This document shows, in pieces, positions 8,644-18,175 of a stretch of 64,000 nucleotides of DNA. The notes under the pieces were generated by a model. That model did not search any database and was not told where the DNA came from. It worked only from the letters and a program-made list of their open reading frames with translations. Position 1 is the first letter of the stretch, and every line of letters begins with the position of its first letter. This DNA is from Bacteroidia bacterium (GTDB taxonomy: Bacteria; Bacteroidota; Bacteroidia; Flavobacteriales; Flavobacteriaceae), in NCBI GenBank assembly GCA_030427585.1, contig JAUIBW010000028.1:1-64000 (forward strand). The letters are read 5' to 3'. A program made the position numbers and the translations under genes.

Positions 8644-9501
8644 TTACAACACGTTTAGTAATTGTTCTTTAATTTTTTCGAGCTCATCTTTCATCTGAAC
8701 TACTAGTTGTTGCATAGGGGCATAATTAGATTTACTACCAATCGTATTAATTTCACGGCCTATTTCCTGAGTGATAAACCCAAGTTTTTTTCCATTAGAA
8801 TCTGAAGAATTTAATGTAGTAATAAAATACTCTAAATGATTTGCCAATCGAACTTTTTCTTCGGTAATATCAAATTTCTCGAGATAATAAATCAATTCCT
8901 GTTCAAAACGATTTTGATCGACCTCTTCTTTTAAATCAGATACAGCTTTATGTAATCGTTCTCTAACCGCTTCCATACGTTCAGGATCCATTTGTATGAC
9001 ACTATCAAGGAGCTCCCTTATATTTTTAATACGAATATTGAAGTCTTTTTCTAATGCTTTTCCTTCATCGATTCTATAATCCTCTATCGCTGTTAACGCT
9101 TTGGTTAGTTCATCTTTTATCGCATTAAATTCCTGCTCGTCTATTTGTTCACGTTCTGTTTTTAAAGCATCAGGCATACGAACGGCCATTTTTAATAACT
9201 CTATAGTATCCCCATCGTGAACATTTGATAATTGCCTGATGTATTCTTTTACAATAGCTTCATTAACCTTGTTTGATGTTTCTTCACCAGTTGCTTCAAC
9301 ATATAATCCAAAATCAACCTTACCTCTTGCTAGTTTTTTTGCAATAGTATTTCGCATTTCAAGCTCCTTTTCACGGTACTGCGAAGGGATTCTTGCATTA
9401 AGGTCTAAGTTTTTACTATTAAGGGATTTAACCTCAATCGTTATTTTTTTTGTAGGTAGCTGAAGGATAGACTTCCCGAAGCCTGTCATAGATTTGATCA
9501 T
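8644..9501 (-). CDS. YicC/YloC family endoribonuclease
   Basis: 285 residues. The opening IKSMTGFGKS is the family hallmark. The C-terminus has the conserved helical part with GKKLGFITQEIGREINTIGSKS. E. coli YicC is an RNA-cleaving protein, so an RNase role is expected by family. The gene is first in a tight yicC-gmk-nadD operon. The start is the only plausible ATG, since the motif begins at residue 2. Confidence 0.93.
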   Translation of the reverse strand: MIKSMTGFGKSILQLPTKKITIEVKSLNSKNLDLNARIPSQYREKELEMRNTIAKKLARGKVDFGLYVEATGEETSNKVNEAIVKEYIRQLSNVHDGDTIELLKMAVRMPDALKTEREQIDEQEFNAIKDELTKALTAIEDYRIDEGKALEKDFNIRIKNIRELLDSVIQMDPERMEAVRERLHKAVSDLKEEVDQNRFEQELIYYLEKFDITEEKVRLANHLEYFITTLNSSDSNGKKLGFITQEIGREINTIGSKSNYAPMQQLVVQMKDELEKIKEQLLNVL

Positions 9502-9732
9502 AGAATTATGCTAAAAGTTGCACGAAGATAATGAAAAGTCTTAACAACCACATCTTAACTCATAAAACCAAATTTTATAATCCCCCAATCGTTGTCTTTA
9601 TTTTTTTTGATTAGCTAAAAACAAAGTGTTTAAAAATGCACTAATAATCCAAAAAAGTTAAATATATAACAGTTTATTTGTTTTATAATTAGTGTTTTAA
9701 TAGTTTTAGGGTTCAACTTAAATATACTCATT

Positions 9733-10521
9733 ATGAAAACTATTAAATTAGCTATGCTGGTAGTTATTGCTATCGGTATGGCAAGATGTTCCAGTGATGT
9801 TGAAAATGATATTCAACAAGACACTACAATTACACAAGAGGATATATCTCCCGAAATTTTATCAAAATTACAACGTATGGGGTTTGACACGGATAAAACA
9901 TCCGTTGCATCTGCTAAAGGAGGATATATTGTGGACGGAGATATTTTTATCACCGAAGAAACATTGAAAGAAACTAACTTTCAAAAACAAGCTTTTTATA
10001 CCATTGTTGACTGCAACAGGGCAGGTAATATTCGTATTCAGAATGCTTTAGGTAATAATGCTGCGGGAAGAGGGTTTCAAAGAGGTATTGACCTATGGAA
10101 TAATGTTAATAGAACAACTTTACAATTGATACCAGTAAATAATAATCCTGATATTTTGGTTCGTTTGGCAAATCCAGGTGAAATAGGAGGCTGGGGTCGT
10201 GGAGAATTTCCTTCTAATGGAGTAGAAGGAGGTTTGATTATCCTAAACCTTAATGAACCTAGTATAGATGGAGATGCGGTAACGGCTAGAGAGTGGGGGA
10301 ACATATTAGCTCATGAAATTGGGCATAATATTGGATTCCTTCATGCAGAACAAGGATTTTTTGGTACACAAATACCAGGAACACCTAATGTAGACCCTAA
10401 TTCGATTATGACTTCTGGATCAAACCCGAATGTAGTATTTAATGCCAATGATGTTTCTAATTTTGACAAAAGGGCTATAAGAAGAATGTATAGCAATAGA
10501 AATAATAGATTGTGTAACTAA
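9733..10521 (+). CDS. M57-type (dual-action HEIGH) metalloprotease lipoprotein
   Basis: 262 residues. A lipoprotein signal ends in GMARC (Cys19), so the protein is probably anchored to a membrane. A short prodomain-like part is followed by a zinc protease domain with HEIGHNIGFLH: zinc ligands His194, His198 and His204, catalytic Glu195. The arrangement HExxHxxGxxH and the surrounding sequence fit the Peptidase_M57 family. A methionine-containing stretch (SIMTSGSNP) follows, as in the Met-turn of such enzymes. It is a single gene with its own terminator at 10544-10581. Substrate unknown. Confidence 0.85.
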   Translation: MKTIKLAMLVVIAIGMARCSSDVENDIQQDTTITQEDISPEILSKLQRMGFDTDKTSVASAKGGYIVDGDIFITEETLKETNFQKQAFYTIVDCNRAGNIRIQNALGNNAAGRGFQRGIDLWNNVNRTTLQLIPVNNNPDILVRLANPGEIGGWGRGEFPSNGVEGGLIILNLNEPSIDGDAVTAREWGNILAHEIGHNIGFLHAEQGFFGTQIPGTPNVDPNSIMTSGSNPNVVFNANDVSNFDKRAIRRMYSNRNNRLCN

Positions 10522-10543
10522 TCGAACACACTAATAAATTAAG

Positions 10544-10581
10544 AGACTGTCTGAAATAAAATATTTGGGCAGTCTTTTTTT
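10544..10581 (+). terminator. Terminator of the metalloprotease gene
   Basis: Stem AGACTGTC with GGCAGTCT (8 pairs including one G-U) followed by seven T. It begins 22 bases after the stop codon. Confidence 0.75.
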
Positions 10582-10622
10582 ATTTTTGTGGTAGTATTAC
10601 CAAACCTTAAGAGGAAATAACC

Positions 10623-11168
10623 TCAAAGATTAATGGTCATGGTGATTTTATCTATATATTTTCCCTCTTCAAGAAAAAAATTCGCAATATTTCCAGATTC
10701 CTTAAATCCCATTTTTCTATACAAAGCAATACCATTAAGATTTGTGGCATAAACTTCTAACCATAATACTTTTACTATTTCATTTTGTTTTGACCATTCT
10801 AATACATTTTGAATCAAAAGAGTACCTATGCCTTGGTTTTGCCATTGAGTATGAATTCCCATTCCTATCATAGCCGTGTGTTGCATCTTTTTACGCCAAC
10901 TCCCGGTAAGGTCAATATTCCCTATTATATTTCCTTCACTTTCAGCTACCAACAATAAGCTGTTGGGGTGTTGGTGAAGGTTTTGGATAAGTTCCTCTTC
11001 TTCTTTTATCGTATTAGAATATTCGTAATCAAACAAAGGAATAGTATTGGTATTTTTAAGATACTCTAGTTTTAATGCTAATAATTGCTTAGCATCTGCC
11101 GGGCTTGCTTCTCTAATTAAAAGAGGTTTCCCTAATTTGGTATGGTATGTTTTTGAGATAAAGTTCAA
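10623..11168 (-). CDS. GNAT family N-acetyltransferase
   Basis: 181 residues. An acetyl-CoA-binding motif of the QxxGxG type (QNQGIGT, residues 110-116) is preceded by the strand MIGMGIHTQW and followed by LEVYATNLNGIALYRKMGF, the usual GNAT C-terminal part. Substrate not predictable. It lies six bases after hemJ on the same strand and probably shares its transcript. Confidence 0.9.
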   Translation of the reverse strand: MNFISKTYHTKLGKPLLIREASPADAKQLLALKLEYLKNTNTIPLFDYEYSNTIKEEEELIQNLHQHPNSLLLVAESEGNIIGNIDLTGSWRKKMQHTAMIGMGIHTQWQNQGIGTLLIQNVLEWSKQNEIVKVLWLEVYATNLNGIALYRKMGFKESGNIANFFLEEGKYIDKITMTINL

Positions 11169-11174
11169 TCGATA

Positions 11175-11726
11175 TTATGCGTCAGGATTCTTATCCCGAA
11201 TTCTTTTATAAAGTTTAATGCCCATCATAAGTATAATGGCAAGTGATAGTATGCCTACAACACCGTATATCCAGTGTATTGCATCTCTAATGATAACCAG
11301 AAAAATGACAGAAAAGAGAATGATTGTTGAACCCTCATTCCACATTCGCATTTGCCCAGATGACCATTTTACAATATCAAGCTGTAGTTGTTTATAGATA
11401 TGATGGCACTTAAGATGATACATGATAAGTAACACTACAAACCCAAGTTTAACATGCATCCACGGTTGTTGTAGCCAACCTGGCATTAAAATGAGTAACC
11501 AAATGGCAAATAAAGTGGCTAATATAGCAGAAGGCCAGGTGATAATAAACCAAAGGCGTTTAGCCATTAATTTAAGTTGTTTACCTAATATGTCCCGATC
11601 GGGTAGAGGCTTTTGAGAAGCTTCTATTTGATAGATAAATAGACGGGGAATATAAAATAACCCGGCAAACCATGTGATTACAAAGATCAGGTGCAAGGAT
11701 TTTATATAATTATAATATTCGAGCAT
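11175..11726 (-). CDS. hemJ: HemJ-type protoporphyrinogen IX oxidase (CopD/UPF0093 family)
   Basis: 183 residues, with four to five membrane spans. Conserved family features are the first helix with SLHLIFVITWFAGLFYIPRL (His12) and the segment WMHVKLGFVVLLIMYH (His91, Lys93, His104). HemJ oxidises protoporphyrinogen IX to protoporphyrin IX, the step before ferrochelatase. It is not adjacent to the heme cluster (which begins at 21 kb) but supplies the step missing there. No hemG or hemY is visible in the window. Confidence 0.82.
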   Translation of the reverse strand: MLEYYNYIKSLHLIFVITWFAGLFYIPRLFIYQIEASQKPLPDRDILGKQLKLMAKRLWFIITWPSAILATLFAIWLLILMPGWLQQPWMHVKLGFVVLLIMYHLKCHHIYKQLQLDIVKWSSGQMRMWNEGSTIILFSVIFLVIIRDAIHWIYGVVGILSLAIILMMGIKLYKRIRDKNPDA

Positions 11727-11775
11727 TGGGTTAATTTTAAATTACCTCCTAAACCATTCGGGATGACAAAAAGAT

Positions 11776-14700
11776 TTACTTTTCTACAAAAAGATAATTA
11801 AGCTGCAAGGTATTGAACTCTGTATTAAAACGTTTAATTTCTTCGGTAATTAATTTATCAAAATTCGCTAATTGCTCATTAATCTTTTTAGTGAGTTCAT
11901 TTTTTACAGCAATATCCTGTTCTGTAGGGCCAAAATCTCCCATGCCTACCAGAGAATTTAGGTGTCCCAGTTTATTGGTAAGTTTAATAGGAAAGTTTAA
12001 AGGGTCTTGGTTACTTTTGTTTTTGGTTTGATATAATGCTTTTTCGATTTCGCCAAATTGTTTTTGTAAGTCTGAAGCTTTTTTTACCAGATCTTTAGTT
12101 GCCAAATTGTCTTTATACTGTGTCGAAAATGCTTTGAGCTGAGCATTAATTTTCCTGATTTTCTTTATAGATTTATGTGCCTTGTCTACTGTTTTATTTA
12201 TACTGGTAATAAAATCAAATTGCGATTGCATTTGTTGTGGTGATGCTTCTGTTCTGGGATCGGCTACAATGGTAAAAGATTGTTTAGATACTTCTTTTCC
12301 ATTTATGGCAAGACTTACATTATAGCTACCAGGGACAGCTTTTGGGCCATTAAGATTTGCCCACCAGAGAATCATACCCTCTAGTTTTTCTGCTCCGTCC
12401 CCTCTCATATCCCAGGTAAAGAGTTGAGCTCCTTTTTTTTCGATTTTTAATTGGTCTTTTTTCTCTTTTGCTTTGGTACTAAATGATTTTATAGTATCAT
12501 TTTTGGTATTAAAATAGGTTAAAGAAACCGTATCTTTTGCTGCATCATAATTTTTGAGATAGAAATACGTCATAACACCAGCGGGATGATTGGTTCCTGC
12601 TGTCTTAGAATCCTTAACACTTCCTCCACCCATACGATACGAGTTCTTGGGTTTATATAAAATGTGATTTTGAGTTTTCATCGTATTGTTTAATTGATGC
12701 AAGACCGTTAAATCATCAAGTATCCAAAGACTTCTTCCTTGCGTAGCAACAATCAAATTATTATCCTTAATGGTTAGATCTGTAATGGGAACAATTGGTA
12801 AATTTAATTGAAAAGATTCCCAGCTAGCCCCATCATTAAAAGAGATATACATGCCTGTCTCTGTACCTGCATATAATACCCCTTTTTGTTTAGGATCTTC
12901 ACGAAGCACACGTGTAAAATGTTCGTTTTTGATTCCGTTTGTAATTTTTGTCCATGATTTACCATAATCGGTAGTCTTATATAGATAAGGAGCAAAATCT
13001 CCTGATTTATATTTGGTACCTGCAATATAACATGTACCTTCTGCAAAAACACTGGGTTCGATACTATTAATCATCATCCATTCTGGCATACCTTTGGGCG
13101 TTACATTGTTCCAGGATTTTCCTCCATCCTGGCTTACATGTACAAGTCCGTCATCACTTCCTACCCAAAGCAAACCTTCTTTGACAAGGCTTTCTGCTGC
13201 TGCGAAAATAGTACAATAATATTCTACAGATGTGTTGTCTTGTGTGATTGGGCCTCCAGAAGATTTTTGTTTATCAGGGTCATTTCTGGTTAAATCGGGG
13301 CTGATTACCTTCCAGCTTTGTCCTTCATTTTCGGTGATATGAACATGATTAGAAAATGTATATAATCTGTTTGGATTATGTTTAGAGAATAGTATTGGGA
13401 AATTCCATTGAAAACGATATTTCATGTCCTCTGCACCGTGCCCCATAGGATTGTCTGGCCATACACTAATAGAGCGTACAGTTTGTGTTTTATGATTTAC
13501 CCGGGTAAGAAAGCCATCATAACTTCCTCCATACACAATATCATTATCTTTAGGATCGACAGCAATATGAGCCGATTCTCCCCCAGCAGTACTTTCCCAA
13601 TCATTTTCAGAAATACTCCACCCTGTGCTTCTATGATTGATTCGTATAGTAGAATTATCCTGTTGAGCCGCATAGATTCTATAAGGAAAACTATTATCGG
13701 TAGTCACTCTGTAAAACTGTGAAGTGGGCTGATTATGGTACGTACTCCAGGTTTCCCCACCATCATAGGTAACTTGTGCACCACCATCATCGCCAATCAC
13801 CATACGGTTTGGATTTTCTGGAGCAATCCATAGATCATGGTGATCTCCATGCGGAGCGCGATAACTGCTAAAATTTTTACCTCCGTCTTTACTTTTATGA
13901 TAAGATACATTAACGACATAAACGACATCTATATCTTGGGGGTCGGCATAAATACGACTATAATACCATGCACGTTGACGCAGACTTCTGCTGCTGTTTA
14001 ATTGACTCCAGGTTTCACCACCATCATCACTGCGATATACGCCTCCTTTTTCTTTATTTTCTACAATAGCCCACACTCGTTCACTATTTACAGGAGAAAC
14101 GGTGACTCCCATTATTCCTAAAGTATCTTTGGCAAATCCTTTGTGTTGCGAAATTTCTTTCCATGTTTGTCCACTATCTGTACTTTTCCAAAGAGCAGAA
14201 CCCTTTCCTCCAGAACTTAGGCTATAGGGTGTTCTTCTTGCATTCCATGTCGAGGCATACAAAATTCGGGGATTATTAGGATCTAAAGTTAGATCTACTG
14301 CTCCGGCATCCTGATTTGCAAACAGTACTTTATTCCATGTTTTTCCTCCATCAATACTTTTGTATACACCACGATCTTGAGTAGGTTTATAAATATTGCC
14401 TAATACTGCAGCATATACAATATCAGGATTAGTGGGATGAATAGTTATTCTCGGGATATGCCTGCTTTTAGGAAGGCCAGCTTGCACCCATGTTTTACCA
14501 GCATCAACACTTTTCCAGATACCATAACCCGAAGATACATTTCCTCGTAATGTTTTTTCTCCACCTCCTACATAGATTACGTTAGGATCACTTTTAGAGA
14601 TGGCAATAGCACCAATTGATCCTCCAAAGAAACCATCAGAGATATTTTTCCAGGTACGCCCTCCATCAGTAGTTTTCCAGACTCCACCACCGGTAGCGCC

Positions 14701-14889
14701 AAAATAAAATAGATTAGGCTTTCCTGGTACTCCGGTTACAGCAGCACTTCGCCCACCACGAAATGGCCCAATAAGTCTATATTCTAGAGCGTCATAAAGT
14801 TCTTGATGATACGTTTGAGAATTGGATGTAAAAATACTTGAGAAAGCAAAAAAGAGTATAAGAATTAGGTTACCGAATTGTGAATGCAT
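11776..14889 (-). CDS. BNR/sortilin-like repeat secreted protein
   Basis: 1037 residues with a signal peptide (about 1-24). The body is a long beta-propeller array with many Asp-box/BNR units of the form S-x-D-x-G-x-T-W (for example TTDGGRTWKN, SVDAGKTWVQ, SIDGGKTWNK, SDDGGETWSQ, SQDGGKSWNN). The C-terminal 150 residues are helical, with no propeller repeats. Related proteins are annotated as VPS10/sortilin-type or WD40/YVTN/BNR-like glycosyl-hydrolase-related proteins, but no catalytic residues for glycoside cleavage can be assigned. It is likely exported. It precedes hemJ by 49 bases. Confidence 0.85.
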   Translation of the reverse strand: MHSQFGNLILILFFAFSSIFTSNSQTYHQELYDALEYRLIGPFRGGRSAAVTGVPGKPNLFYFGATGGGVWKTTDGGRTWKNISDGFFGGSIGAIAISKSDPNVIYVGGGEKTLRGNVSSGYGIWKSVDAGKTWVQAGLPKSRHIPRITIHPTNPDIVYAAVLGNIYKPTQDRGVYKSIDGGKTWNKVLFANQDAGAVDLTLDPNNPRILYASTWNARRTPYSLSSGGKGSALWKSTDSGQTWKEISQHKGFAKDTLGIMGVTVSPVNSERVWAIVENKEKGGVYRSDDGGETWSQLNSSRSLRQRAWYYSRIYADPQDIDVVYVVNVSYHKSKDGGKNFSSYRAPHGDHHDLWIAPENPNRMVIGDDGGAQVTYDGGETWSTYHNQPTSQFYRVTTDNSFPYRIYAAQQDNSTIRINHRSTGWSISENDWESTAGGESAHIAVDPKDNDIVYGGSYDGFLTRVNHKTQTVRSISVWPDNPMGHGAEDMKYRFQWNFPILFSKHNPNRLYTFSNHVHITENEGQSWKVISPDLTRNDPDKQKSSGGPITQDNTSVEYYCTIFAAAESLVKEGLLWVGSDDGLVHVSQDGGKSWNNVTPKGMPEWMMINSIEPSVFAEGTCYIAGTKYKSGDFAPYLYKTTDYGKSWTKITNGIKNEHFTRVLREDPKQKGVLYAGTETGMYISFNDGASWESFQLNLPIVPITDLTIKDNNLIVATQGRSLWILDDLTVLHQLNNTMKTQNHILYKPKNSYRMGGGSVKDSKTAGTNHPAGVMTYFYLKNYDAAKDTVSLTYFNTKNDTIKSFSTKAKEKKDQLKIEKKGAQLFTWDMRGDGAEKLEGMILWWANLNGPKAVPGSYNVSLAINGKEVSKQSFTIVADPRTEASPQQMQSQFDFITSINKTVDKAHKSIKKIRKINAQLKAFSTQYKDNLATKDLVKKASDLQKQFGEIEKALYQTKNKSNQDPLNFPIKLTNKLGHLNSLVGMGDFGPTEQDIAVKNELTKKINEQLANFDKLITEEIKRFNTEFNTLQLNYLFVEK

Positions 14890-15046
14890 AGTTAGTTGAG
14901 ATTTAATTTAAAAGTGTTGCATTTTCAGAGAAATTATAGATAAAATAGATTTGATGGGATACTAAAGTCAGGAATTAATAAATGATTCCAAAAGATTTTC
15001 ACGTAATTTTAACCTTAGCTATAAAGATCATTTCTAATTTTGAAGC

Positions 15047-16060
15047 ATGGTTACAGAAGGTTTTATACTTGTGTTAAGTTGTCTGGGAGTTATTCAGGCG
15101 CTTTTCTTATGTTTTTATCTGTTTACACTTAAAAAAGGAAATAGAAAAGCAAATATATTTTTGGCTTTGGTATTGTTAGGGTTAACCATACGGATAGGGA
15201 AATCCGTTTTTCATCATTATATAGAAGTTGATCCCAGATTACGAAATTTGGCTCTTTCGACAATATTGGCAGTAGGCCCTTTTCTTTGGTTGTATGGAAA
15301 AGCTCTTTTTGAGAAACAACAAATATTTTATAATCAACATTATATTCATTTACTACCTTTTGGATTATTTGTTTTGTGTAGTCCTTTTATTCCTAATAAA
15401 GGAGATATACTATCATATGTTGCATATTCTTTAGTCATTCTTCATTTTGGAATCTATCTATCTATTTGCTGGAAAACTATTTTAAAAATATCAAACACTG
15501 CAAATCCTCAACTTTTAAAATGGTATAGAAATATTGTAATTGGAGTTAGCTTGATTTGGGTACTGTATCTTGGTATTTTTATGAGGGTGATTCCTTTTTA
15601 TATTTTAGGTGCTATTTCTTTTTCATTTTTAATATATATGTTTTCTTATCTGTTTTTAAAAAGACATGTTTTTGCTTTAGAAAAATATAGTAACTCCAAA
15701 ATTGATCGGGAAACCTCTAAAGAATTGCTTCATCGTGTAAAAGAACTATTTGAAAATGAGAAAATTTATTTAGATAGTACTATTACGTTAAAGACTATAG
15801 CAGAAAAATTATCGGTTCCTTCCAGAGAAGTATCCCAGGTGATTAATGAGAATGAACAAAAGAACTTCTCTGAGTTTGTAAATCATTTTCGAATTACAAA
15901 AGCCAAAAAATTGCTGGTAGATTCTGAGTATGCATTAGAAAAAATTGCTACTGTAGCTTATGATTGCGGTTTTGGTAATGTTACCTCGTTTAATCTTGCT
16001 TTTAAGGCTGAAACTAAGCTTACTCCTTCACAATATAGAACTCAATATAGTGCTGTCTAA
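15047..16060 (+). CDS. Membrane-anchored AraC family transcriptional regulator
   Basis: 337 residues. The N-terminal two thirds hold about six to seven hydrophobic helices (from GFILVLSCLGVIQALFLCFY to about residue 205). The C-terminal 110 residues are an AraC-type double helix-turn-helix (SVPSREVSQVINENEQKNFS, then ATVAYDCGFGNVTSFNLAFK). This fusion is common in Bacteroidota; the membrane part is thought to sense an unknown ligand. It is followed by a MITE-like element that overlaps its last base. Its target may be the nearby sugar dehydrogenase, but that is only positional. Confidence 0.88.
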   Translation: MVTEGFILVLSCLGVIQALFLCFYLFTLKKGNRKANIFLALVLLGLTIRIGKSVFHHYIEVDPRLRNLALSTILAVGPFLWLYGKALFEKQQIFYNQHYIHLLPFGLFVLCSPFIPNKGDILSYVAYSLVILHFGIYLSICWKTILKISNTANPQLLKWYRNIVIGVSLIWVLYLGIFMRVIPFYILGAISFSFLIYMFSYLFLKRHVFALEKYSNSKIDRETSKELLHRVKELFENEKIYLDSTITLKTIAEKLSVPSREVSQVINENEQKNFSEFVNHFRITKAKKLLVDSEYALEKIATVAYDCGFGNVTSFNLAFKAETKLTPSQYRTQYSAV

Positions 16061-16220
16061 TACCATTTCTAATCTAAATTTACTCAAAAAAACCACGTCT
16101 TTTTGTCTAATATTTCAAAATAAAACACAACCGTAGCCCTGCTATGCTTGAATTTTCTTTTTCATCTAAGCCAAAAATTCATCATTTTTCTTATGAGTAA
16201 ATTTAAATCAGAACTGGTAT
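16060..16220. mobile_element. MITE-like element with 27-bp terminal inverted repeats
   Basis: The left arm at 16060-16086 (begins ATACCATTTCT) pairs with the right arm at 16194-16220, with 24 of 27 positions matching. The 107-bp interior has no open frame. The element fills the gap between the AraC regulator and the sugar dehydrogenase gene. No transposase for it is in the window. Confidence 0.7.
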
Positions 16221-16302
16221 AATTGATTTTTCATTTTAAAGATCGTGTTTTTTAAAGGATTTTAATGTAGTCTTTTGGATTTTGCGTTCAGAAAAATTCA
16301 AA

Positions 16303-17472
16303 ATGATATTAATGAATAGATCCATATTCGTACTGTTTTTGATCGTGACAGCTTGTACTAAAATTGAAAAACCTTCAGAAGTTTTACAAACAAAAACACG
16401 TCCAACAAAAGAAATCATAATAGATAGCCTTAAGCACCCCTGGAGCATTGCTTTTTTATCAGAAGATGAAGTTCTGGTATCTGAAAAAGATGGAGATTTG
16501 ATTAAAGTAAACCTTGTCTCAAAAGAAAAAAGAACGATTAAAGGCTTTCCAGGCGACCTTACAGATAGTATTAGAGTGATTACAAGGGGTGATAATTCGG
16601 GTATTTTTGAAGTATTGTTGGATCCTGATTTCAGTAAGAATAAACACATATATCTTTCGTATGCAGCAAAAAGGAAAGGAGAAGGAAGTGCCACAAAAGT
16701 AGTGCGTGCAGTACTAAAAAATGATTCCTTAACTAATGTGAAAACCTTACTCGAAGCAGGCCCCTATACTAGAGAATACTTTCATTACGGAGGGGGGATG
16801 ACTTTTGGGCCCGATGGTAAATTATATATCACTATAGGAGAACGGTTGTATAAAGAAATTGATGAGCCCGAAATGCCTATTGCTCAGGATATAACCGATA
16901 AACGAGGAAAAATCTATCGAATAAACCCCGATGGAAGTATACCTGATGATAATCCTGATTTTGGTACAACTGCAGCCCGGGGAGTTTATGCCATTGGGAT
17001 TAGAGCTGCACAGGGGATAACCACACACCCGGAAACAGGTGAAATATGGTTTAGTGAGCATGGTACCCGACAAGGGGATGAGATTAATATACTAATAGCT
17101 GGAGCTAATTACGGATGGCCGATTATAACAACAGGAGGTTATCGAAGCAAAGACTATTATCCTCCTAAAATTGAAGGAGCTGTATTTACCGACCCTGTTT
17201 GGTATTGGCAGCATACTGTTGCACCTACGGGACTTATGTTTTATACAGGAGATGAATTTCCTGAATGGAAAAATAATTTACTGGTTCCTGGATTGAGTAG
17301 AGGAAGTCTGTGGAGATTTAGAATTGAAAATAAAACCATAAAAAGTGCCGAGGAATTATTTATTGACGATAGAATACGATCCAGAAAAATTGCGCAAAGC
17401 CCAGAAGGAAAACTCTATCTGCTAACCGATGAACCTAATGGAAAAATCTTAAGAATTAAAAATAATCAATAA
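16303..17472 (+). CDS. PQQ-dependent sugar dehydrogenase family lipoprotein
   Basis: About 389 residues from the ATG at 16303; a second ATG at 16312 gives MNRSIFVLFLIVTAC and would be an equally good start. A lipobox (VTAC) indicates a lipoprotein. The beta-propeller of the glucose/sorbosone dehydrogenase family follows: SLKHPWSIAFLSEDEVLVSEKDG, HYGGGMTFGPDGKLYITIGE, GIRAAQGITTHPETGEIWFS, EHGTRQGDEINILIAGANYGWP. Relatives oxidise aldose sugars in the periplasm with PQQ as cofactor. Substrate and PQQ use are not proven. It stands alone between two MITE-like elements. Confidence 0.88.
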   Translation: MILMNRSIFVLFLIVTACTKIEKPSEVLQTKTRPTKEIIIDSLKHPWSIAFLSEDEVLVSEKDGDLIKVNLVSKEKRTIKGFPGDLTDSIRVITRGDNSGIFEVLLDPDFSKNKHIYLSYAAKRKGEGSATKVVRAVLKNDSLTNVKTLLEAGPYTREYFHYGGGMTFGPDGKLYITIGERLYKEIDEPEMPIAQDITDKRGKIYRINPDGSIPDDNPDFGTTAARGVYAIGIRAAQGITTHPETGEIWFSEHGTRQGDEINILIAGANYGWPIITTGGYRSKDYYPPKIEGAVFTDPVWYWQHTVAPTGLMFYTGDEFPEWKNNLLVPGLSRGSLWRFRIENKTIKSAEELFIDDRIRSRKIAQSPEGKLYLLTDEPNGKILRIKNNQ

Positions 17473-17509
17473 ACATGTTGTGCATTTAGAAATCAATAAT
17501 ATAAAAAAG

Positions 17510-17650
17510 CGTCAATTCGAGTGTTTTTTTGAAGCTTAGCGTAGAAAAAATGTATCGAGAATAGCTTTTTTGATTCGAAATTCTTGTCATCCCGAGTATA
17601 TCGAAGGGCTCGATACACTTCTTTCTTTGGTTGAAGCACTAGAACTGACG
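17510..17650. mobile_element. MITE-like nested inverted-repeat element
   Basis: Outer arms CGTCAATTCGAGTG (17510-17523) and the complement of 17637-17650 match at 12 of 14 positions. Inside, TGTATCGAG (17551-17559) and CTCGATACA (17609-17617) form a second perfect inverted repeat. The interior also holds GTCATCCCGAG. No coding potential. It fills the gap between the sugar dehydrogenase and the SnoaL-like gene. Confidence 0.6.
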
Positions 17651-17715
17651 AATTTTGAATTAAAAAATCTCAAATGTACAATAGACTAATCAATAACATA
17701 AATAAACAAAAACAC

Positions 17716-18138
17716 ATGAAAACCTATTTTTGGATCACCCTATTTTTAGTTAGCTGTAACATCACCATTGCACAATCAGAAGATGATAATATACGCTCTT
17801 CGATTAATAAATACCTAGAAGGAACTTCATATAATAAACCCGAAACCATTAAAGAAGCTTTTTATGAGGAAGCGAATTTGTTTCTTACTCACAAGGAGAA
17901 AAAACTATGGATTGTACCTATTCAAGAATATGTTTCATGGTTTGAAAAAAGGGAACAAGGAAAATTTAATGGTAGAACAGGTAAAATACTATCTGTAGAT
18001 AGAGAAAATGATATTGCTATGGCAAAAGCCGAAATTTTGATAGAAGGTAAAAATGTACGATATATAGATGTTTTTCTTCTAAAAAAGATTGACGGAGCAT
18101 GGAAAATTATTAGCAAAGCGGCTACAACCAAAAGATAG
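17716..18138 (+). CDS. SnoaL/lumazine-binding-like exported protein
   Basis: 140 residues from the ATG at 17716; a longer frame begins at 17674 but adds no plausible sequence. The signal peptide is MKTYFWITLFLVSCNITIAQ. The rest is a small alpha+beta fold of the SnoaL/NTF2 type, close to the putative lumazine-binding family in Bacteroidota (SINKYLEGTSYNKPETIKEAF, then MAKAEILIEGKNVRYIDVF and ISKAATTK). No enzymatic activity can be assigned. The serine hydrolase gene starts 37 bases downstream, and the two may be one transcript. Confidence 0.75.
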   Translation: MKTYFWITLFLVSCNITIAQSEDDNIRSSINKYLEGTSYNKPETIKEAFYEEANLFLTHKEKKLWIVPIQEYVSWFEKREQGKFNGRTGKILSVDRENDIAMAKAEILIEGKNVRYIDVFLLKKIDGAWKIISKAATTKR

Positions 18139-18175
18139 ACTCGAAATAAAACTACTTAATGTCAGAAATACAAAA

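Noticed and set aside
13408-13722. 104-codon plus-strand frame inside the BNR gene
   Set aside because: Shadow frame of a clear 1037-residue repeat protein.
15035-15042. TAATTTTG as -7 box of the membrane AraC gene
   Set aside because: It fits the consensus, but only four bases separate it from the ATG and no -33 element was seen; leaderless start cannot be argued from sequence alone.
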